From Nymphaea colorata (lineage: Eukaryota > Streptophyta > Magnoliopsida > Nymphaeales > Nymphaeaceae): a DNA stretch of 64,000 bases. Every line of letters begins with the position of its first letter. The first letter of the stretch is position 1. A model generated the notes under the pieces. That model was not told the DNA's origin and did no database searches. It saw only the letters and a list, made by a program, of their open reading frames with translations. This document shows positions 32,668-44,900 of the stretch, piece by piece. The translations under genes and the position numbers were made by a program. Where the stretch lies: positions 14,745,858 to 14,809,857 of the forward strand of contig NC_045144.1 in NCBI RefSeq assembly GCF_008831285.2, in the 5' to 3' direction.

Positions 32668-33190
32668 TCAAACTGAGCATGAGGATTCCACATGCCTCGT
32701 TTGCCTTCCAAAAAAATAGACTGATCTTTGGGCAATGATTTGGAGATGAGATGGAATGTATTCTGTGGCTACTATTTGTTTCTTCACCAAATCACGCACC
32801 AGGTAACGGTCCAGCTCGACATGCTTTCTTCGCTCATGCTGCACATAATTTACAGCCATATGCAAAGCATATTTGTTGTCACTGAATAATCGAATAGGTA
32901 AACCATGATGAATTTTGAAATCCTGAAGCAAGTGTTCTAACCATATCACTTCACAACATATGTTAGCCATAGCACGATACTTCATTTCAGCAGAGAAGCA
33001 TGAAATAGTTTGCAGTTTTTTGGTTTTCCAAGACACTAAGCCATCTCCCATATAAAGACGGTAGCCAGTTACTGATCTTCGAGTATAGTTGCAAGCACCC
33101 TAATCAGCATCACAATAACATGTGAGCTGAAAGTTACCAATTGAAGAGAAAAACAGACCTTAACTAGGTTGATGTTTCAGATAGCGGAAT
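32668..33190 (-). pseudogene. Copia-3 RNase H remnant
   Basis: SWKTKKLQTISCFSAEMKYR is the copia KKQxxVxxSSAEAEYR block with changes. LFSDNKYALHMAVNYVQHER and KHVELDRYLVRDLVKKQIVA follow, the expected C-terminal RNase H order, ending near the purine tract. Confidence 0.85.
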
Positions 33191-34373
33191 TACCTCAAAG
33201 CTGAATTGTAATGAGCTGTGGTAGGCATCTGCATATAACGGCTGAGAACATGAACTGGGTAGCTGACATCAGGTCGAGTTATAGTTAAATAAATCAACAT
33301 TCTAATTAGTCTTTGGTACATAGGATCATTTAGTTTCTCACCATCTGTAGCTGAAAGATTTAACATGTGTTCCATAGGCACTTCGGAGGGTTTAGCATTG
33401 GGTATTTCAGCTTCATCCAAGATCTCGCAGGTATATTTGCTTAATGATAAAAAAATTCCTTCCTTACACCTAGACAATTCAAGACCATGGAAGTATTTCA
33501 AACAACCAAGATCTTTCATTTTGAATTGATGGCTGAAATATCCCCTGAATTTTTCAATACTTTGCAGTTCATTTCCACTAATTATCAAATCATCTGCATT
33601 GACAAGCACAACAATAAAGACATCACTGTGTTGGTAAATGGAGAACTATCACACTTAGACAGTATAAACCCATATGCAACTGTTGTTGACAAAAATCTTG
33701 CAAACTACTTGTGAGGTGCTTGTTTTAAGCTATGAATAGACTTATTTAGCTTGTACACTCGAGTTTCATCAAACATTCCATAGCAGAAGGGAGCATCATG
33801 TATAAGTCTTCCTCTAATTCTTCATTCAAGAAACAATGTAAACGTCCATTTGATAGAGAAACCATTTTTTTTTTTGCTGCTATTGTCAACAAACAACGTA
33901 CCTTGACAAGCTTTGCAACTGGTGCTCATGTCTCTATGATAGTCAAGCCCTTCCGTTTTTGCACACCCTTTGGCCACAAGTCTGGCCTTAAGTCTCTCTA
34001 CATCTCCTTTTGCGTTATACTTGATTCCATAAACCCATTTACATGGTATTAGCTTTGCATCAGTTGGCAAGGATGTCAAAGTCCAAGTATTGTTGGCTTC
34101 TAAAGCGTCAATCTCAAAATGCATGGTTTTTCTCCAATTGGAATCTTGTTTAGCTTCACTATATGAAGAAGGTTTAACAAATTGTGATATATTCAACAAG
34201 AATGCTTTATGATTGGAAAAAAATTTGGAGAAGTCAAGAACAAAAGATAAGGGATTGCTGGATGAGACCTTCCTTGACTGCAACTGATCTCTTGGTGGCT
34301 TTTGATTGGCAGCTCCACAGTAATAGTCCTTCAACAACACAAATGGTGTGGTTTTGCGGGTTGAGAGGCTCAT
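33190..34373 (-). pseudogene. Copia-3 reverse transcriptase remnant
   Basis: HFEIDALEANNTWTLTSLPT, CKWVYGIKYNAKGDVERLKA and RLVAKGCAKTEGLDY open the RT (34130-33950). The central block between about 33900 and 33620 is shortened. MLVNADDLIISGNE at 33609 holds the catalytic box as NADD instead of YVDD. MKDLGCLKYFHGLELSRCKE and MLIYLTITRPDVSYPVHVLS follow. The altered catalytic box and the deletion make it inactive. Confidence 0.85.
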
Positions 34374-34384
34374 TTGCTGAGGTA

Positions 34385-35330
34385 CTAAATCAGTTGAGGT
34401 TCAGCAGGTTGTGAATCATGTTGAACAGTCACAGGTATATTGTTGTTGATTTCTGCGGCATTTGGCTGATATTGGACATTTTCATATTGAATTTGAACTG
34501 GTTGAAACAAGTTTTGATGTTCCTTAATATGATATCCATCACAAGACATAGGAATTACTGTAGTGTTTAAAACTTCTTGGAAATTTTTAAACCATAAAAT
34601 TTTTGCATTAAAGTTAACATCTCTGCTTATAATTATTTTCTTATTTTCCAAACTTAGTCCTTTGTACACCTTTTGCCCTGGTGGATATCCAAGAAAGACA
34701 CCACGAATAACTCTTTCATCAAATTTTATTTTTGGCCTAATGTTTGCCACAAACCAGAGGTATTCAAATATACGTAGGTGTACATAACTTGGTTTTTTGA
34801 GAAACAGCTTTTCATAAGGTGTTTTGTTTTGCAGACTGGAAGTGGGAGTTCTACTATAGGTAAACCAGATTGAAACATCAAGGCTCGTGCCAAAATGTGG
34901 CAATGCTTGCGCTCAACCACCTTGTCTTGTTGTGGGGTGTAGGCGCATGTATGTTGGTGAACAATTGCTCTATTTCAAAAAATATTTTGAGTTCAGAGAG
35001 AAAAATTCCAATCCATTGTCAGTTCTTAATTTCAGAACAGTTTTGCTGTGTTGTTTTTAAGCCATTGTAATAAAGTTTTTTTATCCAAAAAGTTGTTTCG
35101 CTTTTATGCTTCATTAAATATGCCCACACAGCACGACTATTCTGATATTGGTATCATACTCGAGGAACAAGTGGTTTTTGGATGGTGCAGGTTGTTTGAA
35201 CCTTAGGTGCCAGAGTCATGTTGTTCGTGACTGTAGGTTAAAGCTGAAGCGGTTGGTGAGATAGCAGATGGCTTGGGATGTAGAGGCCACTTTTCAAGCT
35301 ACCCAAACGAGTCACAGTCTTAGAGTTTTG
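34385..35330 (-). pseudogene. Copia-3 integrase remnant, front part deleted
   Basis: SRAVWAYLMKHKSETTFWIK at about 35130 follows directly on a pre-integrase stretch. The conserved HHCC and first catalytic D region between them is missing. [20 protein letters not shown] at about 34935-34890 has the catalytic [41 protein letters not shown] and ISRDVNFNAK follow. N in the TPQQN motif is D. Several stops are present. Confidence 0.85.
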
Positions 35331-35386
35331 GTCCTATAGAAAACACTGGTTAGAAGTACAAATCAAATAACTATTGGTCTCGTTTG

Positions 35387-35704
35387 TTAATTTGTGTCTA
35401 AAATGAAATTGAAATCAAAATTTGAAACAAAGTAGAGATCATGAAGAACAAGATTTGGGTTCAATGGGACTTGTCCGACATGTGTAGCTTGCACAAGAGT
35501 GTTGTTAGGCAGTTTAATGAAGAAAGTAATGTCAAGTGGACGAGCGTTAGATAGAAATTGCAAGGTTGATGACATGTGGTGGCTAGCACCACTGTCAACA
35601 ATCCAGGTGCCATACTCTAGGAAGGTCATACCTGAAAAGCTACATTGGGTGATGGAGCAGTCTTTCACAAGTTGTTTAAGCATGTTGTATTCTTCAATAG
35701 TCAA
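35387..35704 (-). pseudogene. Copia-3 protease remnant
   Basis: WIVDSGASHHM is the copia protease active site with catalytic D intact, at about 35608-35576. LVLHDLYFVSNFDFNFI follows, the usual VLxVPxxxxNLxS block. Confidence 0.85.
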
Positions 35705-35827
35705 ATTCTGAACAAAATCATTACCAGAGGCATTCGCCTGTGCAGCAGAGATTGTGACGTTAGAGGCCTTTTTATTGGACTCAACATTGACTTTGTTGTT
35801 GTTGGAGTTTGTCCCCTTATCAATCTT

Positions 35828-36659
35828 CTATTTTCTAGCCTTGAAATTAGGTGGGTATCCATTGAGTTTAAAGCAACGGTCTCTTGAATGTCCTAAAATA
35901 TTGCGGTGGGTGCAAAAATACAATGGCTTGTTTTTGCTATTGTGATTCCTTTGAAAACTATTTTCCTTTGTAACCAACAAACTAACATGCTCATCAGATG
36001 TTGGCTGAAATCTGACCTCGAATGGTATTGTAGGTATTATTGAGACCAATAAGAAATTGTATCACATTATCTTCTTAATGTTTATCAGTGATTTCCTTGA
36101 GCAAACCATAGAAGCAGGTTGGTAGAGCTTTCATAGGATGCCAATTCATCCCAGAGGGACTTCATTCTAGTATAATATGTAGCCACTAGTAAGGCTTCCT
36201 GAGCAAGGAGACTGATCGCCGACTTGATTTGATATTTGCGTGGAGACAGACTTTGAGGAAAACACTCCTTGAGATCGTTCCATACTTCAATGGCAGTTGA
36301 GGCATAGATCACGTTGTCAGCCAATTCCTTAGAAACCGAATTTAGGATCCATGAAAGGACCATGTGATTGTAGCATCTCTACATGACAAATTCAGGTAAG
36401 GATTTATCAGGCTGCGCCAAGGATCCATCTATGAAGGCCATTATATTTTTGGCAGATAGTGCCATGATCATGACCCTGCTCCAAGTGAAGTAATTGTCTC
36501 CCGTAAGCAGTTGGGAAATGAGAACACACCTGGGGTTATCAAAATGCTGAACAAAGTAAGGGTTAGAGAACTAAGCTGATTAAAATCAGCACCCAATTCA
36601 ACGACTTGGGTCATGTTGTTTGCAGCATTCAAGTTTCCTGTTGAACCTTTAGCCGCCAT
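35828..36659 (-). pseudogene. Copia-3 gag remnant
   Basis: Starts MAAKGSTGNLNAANNMTQVV at 36659. MVLSWILNSVSKELADNVIY, ASTAIEVWNDLKECFPQS and QIKSAISLLAQEALLVATYY follow, then TRMKSLWDELASYES at 36363-36100, the UBN2-type Gag. A zinc knuckle region, CTHRNILGHSRDRCFKLNGY, sits at about 35912-35853 (CX2..GHxxxxC). The frame is broken near 36470 and 36085. Confidence 0.85.
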
Positions 36660-36667
36660 GGTTAAAC

Positions 36668-36685
36668 ACCAGATCAGGTACCAAT
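36668..36685 (-). other. Primer binding site of copia-3
   Basis: The minus strand reads TTGGTACCTGATCTGG directly after the LTR end. It is a degraded form of the copia site TGGTATCAGAGC for initiator tRNA-Met, about 10 bp before the gag ATG at 36659. Confidence 0.6.
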
Positions 36686-36880
36686 TGTAGAAACAGAGCT
36701 TGGGTAAAATATGCAGTAGACAGCAAAACAGAATGCTGAAGAATGATGCACTCCAAATGGCATGTTATCGGAAAAAAAAAAAAACAACAAGACTGAACCT
36801 TGATGACTGATAAATGGTCGAAAGCTCTCTCTCTCTCTCTCTCTCATCCCATTTGTATCACCATTCATTTAAGGCTTGTT
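36686..36880 (-). repeat. 5' LTR of copia-3, truncated or diverged
   Basis: Its last ~80 bp align with the end of the 3' LTR. Beyond an A-run (36774-36786) the similarity is lost. A CT microsatellite (36826-36844) lies in it. The outer end cannot be placed. Confidence 0.5.
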
Positions 36881-36947
36881 TCTTTAAATGTGTTTTGGAG
36901 GCCAATTGCAATTTAAGTTAAGCTTTGGTAATGGTCTAAATTTGGTT

Positions 36948-37407
36948 TGTGAAGTATCCAGTTTGACAAAATAATGTTTCCAGAAGGGAGTGTAAAAGAG
37001 GGACGAGAAAGGAAGAGAGTGATGACTCAATAAAGTGACTAAGTCTCTTGCGTTGACGTAGCAAGAGTATTCCGTAGTTTATTTGTAGTGTTACAAGGCT
37101 GGAGCCGTATGATAACAGTTCAACGTTACAAGGCTGATGATTATGGTAACAATAATATGTTACAAGGTCCAACGATATAAGGCTAATCAATATGGCAACA
37201 TTAATCTGTTATAAGGCTGGAGACGTGTGATAACAGTCCAGTGTTACAAGGCTGGAACCAACATGGTAACAATGGAACCAAGAAGTTACAAGTAGAAATT
37301 GAAATTTGAAAAATCTTTCCTTAGTAGAGTCAAGTCTTAACCGGATAATCTTTTCTTGCTATATTGGTGCCACTGATTTATTCTTCTTAACATTTCTTTC
37401 CTTAACA
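36948..37407 (-). repeat. 3' LTR of copia-4 (460 bp) with internal tandem repeats
   Basis: The minus strand shows the purine tract CCACTTGAGGGAGCA (37422-37408), then TGTTAAGGAAAG at 37407. The LTR ends GGATACTTCACA at 36948. Between about 37090 and 37290, GTTACAAGG-type units of about 34 bp recur five or six times. Confidence 0.75.
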
Positions 37408-37699
37408 TGCTCCCTCAAGTGGAACGTTGGTTCAACCACGTTAAGCTTGTCTCAAAAGATGTTGAACGAACTAGTACTGAGAACTTTTGTCATTCCATCA
37501 GCCAATTGTTCAGCAGATCGTACGAATTTAACTTAAATATTTTCTTGATTGACGTGATCTCGAACAAAATGAAAATCCACTTCCACATGTTTAGTTCAAG
37601 CATGAAAAACTGGATTAACTACGAGATATAATGCTCCAATGTTGTCACACCAATGAATGGGTGAAGATGAGAAATTTATTCCCAATTCTTTGAGAAGTG

Positions 37700-38990
37700 A
37701 TTTTAACCAAAGAAGTTAGCAGCAGCACATGCCAAGGATTTGTATTCAGCTTCAGTGCTGGATCGGGCTACAGTTCTTTGTTTCCTAGATGCCCAAGGTA
37801 TGATATTGTGTCCTAAGAATACAACGAAACCACCTGTAGATTTTCTATCTTCTGGACTTCCTGCCCAATCGGCATCTGCAAAGGCACACAGTTGCAATGC
37901 TGATGATGTTTCGAGGTGTAATGCATAATGACTGGTTCCACTCAAATATCACAGGATTTGTTTAACCATTAGCCAATGATTCATCGTAGCATAAATAGGC
38001 AAGCTCAATTGACAGCAAATGCTATGTCTGGTCGAGTGAGGGTGGCATATTGTAATGCCCCTGCCACACTTCGATAGAGTGAAGGATTATCAAAGGGTGC
38101 CTGAGATTACTCATAGCCTTTATTAGTACTCATCGGTGAAACAGTAGGCTTTGCCATGGGCATATTAGCTAGTTTGATGATACTTTTGGTATAAGATTGT
38201 TGACATAGATACAACGATTGAGCTGTTCATGTGACTTTGATCCCAAGAAAATAGGATAGGAGTCCAAGTTCTTTCACTGAAAATGTATCATGTAGTTGAC
38301 GAATGACCCAATCAGCCAAAGTTGGGGATGACCCAGTAATGATTATATCGTCAACATAGACAAGCACATAAAGTTTGTCATTGCCTTTGGAATAGATAAA
38401 TAGTGACGCATTAGATTGTGAGATGAAGAAACCAAGTTGTTGAAGATGACAACTGAGCCGATGGTACCAAGCTTGGGGAGCTTGTTTGAGGCCATAAATG
38501 GCTTTTTCCAATTTGCAAACATAAGTAGGATGTTCTTGATCTTCAAACCCTTCTGGTTGACTCATATTGTCATCTTCATCAAGATAGCCATTAAGAAAGG
38601 CATTGTCAAAATCAAGTTGTCGAAGTGGCCACTTATATTGCATGGCTAAGGAAAGTAAAACCCTAATAGTAGTAGGTTTTACTGTTGGGCTGAATGTTTC
38701 CAAGTAATTGACGTCTTCTTCTTGTAAAAAACCACGAGCAACAAGCCATGCCTTATGTCTAGCTATGGTCCCTTGCGTTTAATTTTGCACACACATTTTG
38801 AGCTAATGACGTGAAGGCCAGGATGCAGGGGGATGAGATACCACGTTTTGTTGTGCTTGAGTGCTTCGATCACATGTTTCATTGCTTGGTGCCACTCACT
38901 ATGCTTGATTGCTTCTTTAAAGGAGTTTGGTTCCGTCTGATCTAACATAACACAAAATGTTTTTGGTACCAACGAACCAATCATCGACCT
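37700..38990 (-). pseudogene. Copia-4 reverse transcriptase and RNase H remnant
   Basis: HSEWHQAMKHVIEALKHNKT opens RT near 38910-38850. METFSPTVKPTTIRVLLSLA, QLDFDNAFLNGYLDEDDNMS, AIYGLKQAPQAWYHRL and the catalytic VYVDDIIITGSSP (near 38355-38330) follow within one open stretch 38703-38227. RNase H reads FADADWAGSPEDRKSTGGFV and SRKQRTVARSSTEAEYKSLA at 37890-37730. A gap with stops lies at 38225-37950. In the living element this protein makes the cDNA. Confidence 0.9.
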
Positions 38991-39149
38991 TGTGACCGTA
39001 GGGTTATGTTATGTGAAGGTTGAGTGATAGATGCATTTTGAGCAAGCTCTTGTATAGTTTCATGTTCAACTTCCTGCTTAATTCCATGTCCAGCAATCTC
39101 TTGTATGGATGAATGAGAATCAGTACTATGTGTAACAAGAGGTGATCAA

Positions 39150-40455
39150 GATCTTGGTTGTTGTTGTATGGTCCTATTTACAGCATGATCTTGTGAAATG
39201 GATATGTCATGACAATCACTATGAGAAGCTAAAAAATTGACGTCATGTGGTAGGGAAGAACTTTGAGATGGTAATGAAGCATGATTGACTAATGAAAGAA
39301 TATTATCTTGATATGCTGTCTCAACTAAAGGAGGACCCATGTCTTGAGAGGTGCTATGTTCAAGATTAACAACCATACCTTGATCAAGTCAAATATTGGG
39401 CGTCCATTGTGAAGAATCAAAAGATGTTGATGACTCCCTGTTATACACACTTTCATCAAAAATCACATGTCGAGAAATGAGAATTCTTTGAAGTGTGGCA
39501 TCATAACAAATATACCTTTTATGTCTACCTGCATAGCCAAGAAAAATGCACCGTGTGGCCTTCGATTGGAATTTGGTGTCTTTAGATAAAGAGAGCAGTG
39601 GATAACATATGGATCCAAAAACTCATAGATGAGTATAATCTGGCACCTTGTCAAACAACAACTGAAAGGGAGTCTTTCGTTTAAGCTTGAGAGTTAGGAG
39701 CCGATTAATAATATATACTGCAGTCCTGAAAGATTCAACCTAAAATTTGTAGTCGATACTTGCATCATGCAACATATTAAAACCAGTTTCTACAACATGT
39801 TTATTTTTCCTTTCAACTATATTGTTTTGTTCGGGCGTATAAGGACATGAAAATTGATGAAGAATTTCATGTTCTTCACAAAATTATTCCAGTGCCTTGT
39901 TACAAAATTTGCCGCCATTGTCAGATTGAATAGTGCCAATATTTGAGTTAAGTTGTTTTTCCACCAAAACTTTAAAATTGCGAAAGCAATCAACCACTTC
40001 AGATTTTGTCCTTAGAAGAAATTACCATGAGTAGCGAGAAAAATTATCAACTATCAGAAGGAAGTATTTAAAACCACCCTTAGAGGACATGGGAGCCGGT
40101 CCTCAAACGTCCATATGTAATACTTCAAAAACTCGAGAAGCATGGAAATCAGAAGAAGGAAACGGTTGTTTATGCATTTTGCCATAAGACAAGATTCACA
40201 AATATCTCTTCCAGATGAAGAGTTTATTGAAATTAAACAACTAGAATTTAAAAGATTCACAATCCTTTTATTTGCATGTCCTAACTCGCGGTGCCATAGC
40301 TCATACAAGGCTGCATCATTGTCACGTGAAAACCAACAACTGAAGGTTGCTCTTTCTTGAATCTCGCTAGCTCTCTTAAGCGTAATGGGGTAAAGTCCAT
40401 TACGCTTCTTTGGTCCCCGAAGAAGAATCTTGTTTGTTCGCTGATCCTTGATCAT
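39150..40455 (-). pseudogene. Copia-4 integrase remnant
   Basis: LWHRELGHANKRIVNLL (40310-40260) with ICESCLMAK is the HHCC zinc finger. LHMDVWGPAPMSSKGGFKYF (about 40105-40050) has the first catalytic D. IGTIQSDNGGKFCNKALE has the second D, near 39930. CPYTPEQNNIVERKNKH (about 39850-39800) has the catalytic E. YTHL-x-VFGSICYPL, CIFLGYAGRHKRYICYD and ISRHVIFDESVYN follow. All three catalytic residues and the zinc ligands can be read, though in shifting frames with a few stops. Confidence 0.9.
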
Positions 40456-40560
40456 AAAATCATATGGTGAGAACTCAAAAATACGGTCATTGTCATTAGT
40501 AAACTTTCTGACCGATAATAAATTATGAGCAATAGTTGTGATGTGAAGAGTATTCTTGAG

Positions 40561-40758
40561 TTAAAAAGAATTTCTACCAACATCGACTAATAGATTACCA
40601 GTGTAATTAATAGAAAGGTGAGAACTATTACCAATCATGACATTCTCTTGTCCATCCTGAGGAGCTTTGTTGTGCATCATATCATCACTTGCTATAATAT
40701 GATTCGTAGCACCAGTATCCAGGTACCAATATTCATTGATTGAGTCTTGCAGACTCAT
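40561..40758 (-). pseudogene. Copia-4 protease remnant
   Basis: EYWYLDTGATNHIIASDDMM holds the intact copia protease active site D-T-G-A. VMIGNSSHLSINYTGNLLVD follows (40660-40580), the usual VxxGxxxxxxIxxxG block. Confidence 0.85.
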
Positions 40759-41410
40759 GGCAGAGAAGGCCTGAGGAATGTCATAGCACGTTCTAGCCGA
40801 GCGCCCTTTTCGTCCACAATATTGGCAAATAATTGGCTGACGTTGATATTGTTGATTGGCAGCACGTTCGTCCGTTCGTTGCTGGGACTGATGTCTGCGT
40901 CCTTGGAAAAAATTTCCATGGCCACCTTTATTCCTTCCTCCTCGGCCTCGGCATTGCCCGTGAAAGGCGCTGAACGTAGTTTTGTTAACAACCTGCGATG
41001 ATGGCTGAACAAATTCAGTCGAGTTTGTCGAAGTTTACTTAAGTAAGGCAAGCCATTTTTCTTGATTCATGAGAAGATCAAACAGTTCAGAAAATGATCT
41101 TTTTTACAATGATGGACTAGTAAGCATGGTTATGAAACTTTCATACTCTGACGACAGCCCATTAAGAGTGATTTGAACTAGGTCTTGATCAGAAATATCT
41201 TGACCAGCAGTAGATAAAGCATCTGAAAGAAACTTGATTTTATCTAAATAAACTTGCATAGACATACTTCCTTTCTTGTGAAGAAGCAACTCCTTATGCA
41301 GCAACATGATTCTCAGACGAGACTGAGAACCATAAGAAAATACATAGTTGGAAACAGAACCAATGTTCCATACGTGGCTGTTTGTGAACCATAAGAGCAT
41401 GTTTCATGTA
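40755..41410 (-). pseudogene. Copia-4 gag remnant, 5' truncated
   Basis: SQSRLRIMLLHKELLLHKKG and MSMQVYLDKIKFLSDALSTA followed by GQDISDQDLVQITLNGLSSE (41330-41140) match copia Gag of the retrofit/UBN2 type. CRGRGGRNKGGH-like and CQYCGRKGRSARTC-like readings near 40950-40790 correspond to the RNA-binding, zinc-knuckle part. Sequence before about 41410 no longer matches. Confidence 0.8.
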
Positions 41411-41939
41411 TTGCATGCCCCAAAAATTGAGACAGATTCATATAACACTTTTAAATGTTTCATAAACAGTTCCCAAACAGCTCCTATATGTTAGGACTTG
41501 AGGTCCGGCTTGAGAATAGAACCCACTTCACTGGGTCTTAGACGACGGGTACAGATCCGTCTGAGTTTAGGAGAAATGCATCTTCTCCACCTTGAACTTT
41601 TGCAATGCGTCAAGAACTTTCAGGTCTAGGCATGTGAATTTTGCACCATTATCAAGTGAACCTATTAAAAAGAAGAAAGATGTTTTCTAATGGAAGATAG
41701 GTGCCGACTAATTAAGTAGAGTACAAACAGATGAAGTTTTAAATAAAACAAAGTACGTCCCTAAATCGCAAGTGGCCCTGGAATTGCTAATAGAAAATTC
41801 AGAGCTTCTCCTCTGAACAGTTCAAGTTTCAATCAAGTTTGTATTTCCACCACGGGAAAGTGGTGTTTGCTACTCGACAAGAAATGATATGTTTAATTAG
41901 ATCTCATGATTAAGATTACGTTCTCCATGTACCAACTTC

Positions 41940-41971
<32 letters not shown>

Positions 41972-44900
41972 CAGGTTGACCTGAACAGGATAATCCTGAA
42001 CGGTTCTACTTGAACGCAGTAATTGGCACCCTCTAACTCTTCTTCCTAAAGAGCTTCCTCATGAGAACTTTTATCTTTTCTGCAAGATATGTTCAGCAAT
42101 TAATTAACTCGTAGGTTTAATTCCCACACAAGGAGGGCCATCAAAAGTTCCGGTTTTTGAACGGTTCTCACATTAAAAGAAAAGAGAAATATTGACTTGT
42201 GCTGACTGGCGCATTTAAGGAGGATCCCTGCGGAGTTAAGGGATGAAGTGTTTATATTTCTTGCAAGAGAGGAGGTCATGGGTTCTAATTGTAATCCGAA
42301 TCATGCATCTGATCTTTCCTAGCCATAGTTTTCAGAATTGATGTTTACCTGCGCTGCCTACCTAGAGATCAAAGTTCTCTTGGATTGACTTAAATCTGGA
42401 CTTTTAAACCAGAAAATTCTGGGTAAGGTTCATTAGTTATAAAATTTAAAGGACAACAAAAACATGTAAAATGAAGAAATTTTTCCTGAAATATCAACTT
42501 AAAAATAGGAAATTTTTGTTGGTCGTCTACACAGTGCCCATGCCTGCCTCCGGCTGTGACTTCTTTCATTCCTTGGACTGAGACCAATGCCCCTACATAA
42601 ACCCAGCACATGCGGGCCGGCACCGGCGAGCCAGTCGCAGAGGAACTGATAGCATCTTGTCAGCCAGAGCAAGAAGATTAAAGTGATCCCATTTGGAGTA
42701 ATTCTGTCCCTTAGCTGACATCCCACAAAGACTAATTATCTGATCTGCTGATTTACTCAAAGAAAGATAAATTAGTATGTTTCTAACTATTCCCTGTAAC
42801 AGGTTCTTTAGGTCTGAACACGCAGACCAAGTCCTGAGACCCACATTATAACGTGGCCGAAAGGCTTCTTAGACTCCATTAATTCTCTTCTCTGGTCCAA
42901 GTAGGGGCGGAGCCAAGGGGGTCTGGCATGGGTCCTGGCTCCACTACAAAAAAAATTAAATTTACATTTAAATTTTAAAAAAAATTACTTATCTTATATA
43001 AAAGTTTTAAAAAATTATATTTAGACTCCTAGAAAATTTTCGCCCTTATCGAATTACAACATGGTCCCACGGTGCTGCATTAAAACAGTGGGGCTTCATG
43101 CTGCCCTTAAATCTTCTCTTCTTTTCAAGTTGTGGCTTCACGTTTGCCGCGAAGGGAGAGAAAGAGAGAGGGTAAAGGCAGTTTTCCTGTATGCAGTGAA
43201 GATTGTCTAACTGTCGGAGGACGTAAAGCGCAGCATGTTGCTTAAAAATCGCACACACAAAATTGAATACGAAATAGGGAGAATGCATTCTGTGGCGTCC
43301 GCTCGCGGTATTGAGAATACTGCGGACTAATGAATCGCAGGAAAATAACATACATGCACTGGATTCCCTTCTCGCTTTTCCTTCTTTTGCAGCCCTCGTC
43401 CTTATCGTCTCTGAAGGTGGAGCTTCCTGTGGGGAGTACCAGATATGGACGGATTGACGCAGCCCGGTGGATGACTCTGACTGGTGGGTGTCTTAGCCAG
43501 TAGCTCGGTACGTCTCTTTTATATTATTTTCTTAGGAAAACCAGCAGCCGGTTTTTTGGTGCCGGCGAGTAGCAGATAGGGACTGCTAAAAGTGCATGCT
43601 GCCTCTTTTTAACTGACGCTTTTGGAGGTGTGACAAGAACTTAATTATATTTGACTTGAAGGCTCGACAAATATCTTCCTGTTGTAATTTGTAAATTGCA
43701 GCAGTACTGCTGCATTCGAGACCACAGATTGCTGCCAATAGGCCAGTATGTAGTACACATAGAATATCGTCTATTGGGTTGAGGCCTGCTTGTTTTGAGA
43801 CCAGATTTGGATGTCCCAAATTTTGAGAGAGATGGTATTGTTAATTTGACAGCGTCATGCACTGCTTCTAAAAAGTTTGCTACTATCCAATGAATTTGTT
43901 TAAAAATTGAAGTAGATCTATTTAACACTTTGGTACATTGTTTTATGTATCTGTTTCAAGTTTTTGGATAGATTTATTATACAATGACAATATGTTATTA
44001 TTGCCAAACAACATATGCTGTCAGATGGCCAAACTCTCGTTTTTGAAGATTTTCCGATTATTCAAGTAGTTTTGGAAAGTCTAGGGAAGGATAAGCAGTT
44101 GAGCTGTGACTTCTTAATGAAAACCTATATACCTAAGTTCATTTCATGATTGAGCTAACTCAAGAGTAGTTGGCAATTCTTACAAAGCAAATCACCGCAT
44201 GAGTCAACTGTGCATGGTTCCTTTTGTACAACAAAGCAGATCACAGGCAATAACTAATATTTGTTATAGCCCAAAGCTTGTTTAGGAAAGAAATAATTAA
44301 ACAAATAAATTCAAAAAAATGTCGTTTGCATGTTTTTCTTCAAAATACATAATACTGGGTATAGGGGAAAACGTATATCACAACAAAAAAGTCTGGCATG
44401 CGCATCATTGAGCAACGGCTCACTATATGGCTTAAGCAGGGCCATACAGCAACTAAAAGATGCCTAGTTAAAGAAATATCTTCTCCTATTTCTGAAAAAA
44501 TAAGCATAGCTTAGTTGGATAGACTGGCAGGCCAAAGAAAATACATAGTTTAGGTCCAGTGGGTGATAATCATCTCGATTGTAAATGGTAGATACAGACT
44601 CTAGACTTTAGTTACAGACTCTAGTTGATTGGTGTATCACTGAACATATTTACAACTCGTGCTTCAAGAGCTAGAAGAAAAGGAAAAGGGCTTTGGCCTT
44701 TTAAGAGTATCTCTCTCCTCTTATTTCTTACAAAATTATAACATGATCACTTTTAAAAGCAATATCGATGCACTCGGTCCAGTTTCGTCTGGGACGGATA
44801 CTGGAACGTGGGAACACTGAAGATGTACGTACATTTGCTTAAAGAAGGAGGGACCATGAAGGACCATGGCTTCCCATTGCACTCAGTCCCACACGCCCAC

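Larger units (their letters stand above)
32278..36690 (-). mobile_element. Ty1/copia retrotransposon (copia-3), nearly complete, decayed
   Basis: On the minus strand: 5' LTR end, primer binding site, gag, protease, integrase, RT, RNase H, purine tract and 3' LTR. The two LTR ends can be aligned: CCCAAGCTCTGTTTCTACA at the 5' LTR against CTCAAGCTCTATTTCTA at the 3' LTR, with TGGAGxGCATxxTTC and GCATGCC upstream in both. They are clearly diverged, so the insertion is old. The integrase has lost its zinc-binding and first-D part, and frameshifts break every domain. Confidence 0.9.
36948..41410 (-). mobile_element. Ty1/copia retrotransposon (copia-4), 5' end missing
   Basis: Minus-strand order: gag (from about 41400), protease, integrase, RT, RNase H, purine tract and 3' LTR. 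Domains are better kept than in the other copies; integrase and RT run with few stops, and both catalytic signatures are intact. The 5' LTR and the first part of gag are absent, since no matching LTR lies beyond 41410. It sits almost end to end with copia-3. Confidence 0.9.

Noticed and set aside
43046-43928. Overlapping minus-strand frames of 77-101 codons
   Set aside because: No family features, frames overlap each other, and no splice-linked continuation could be built.
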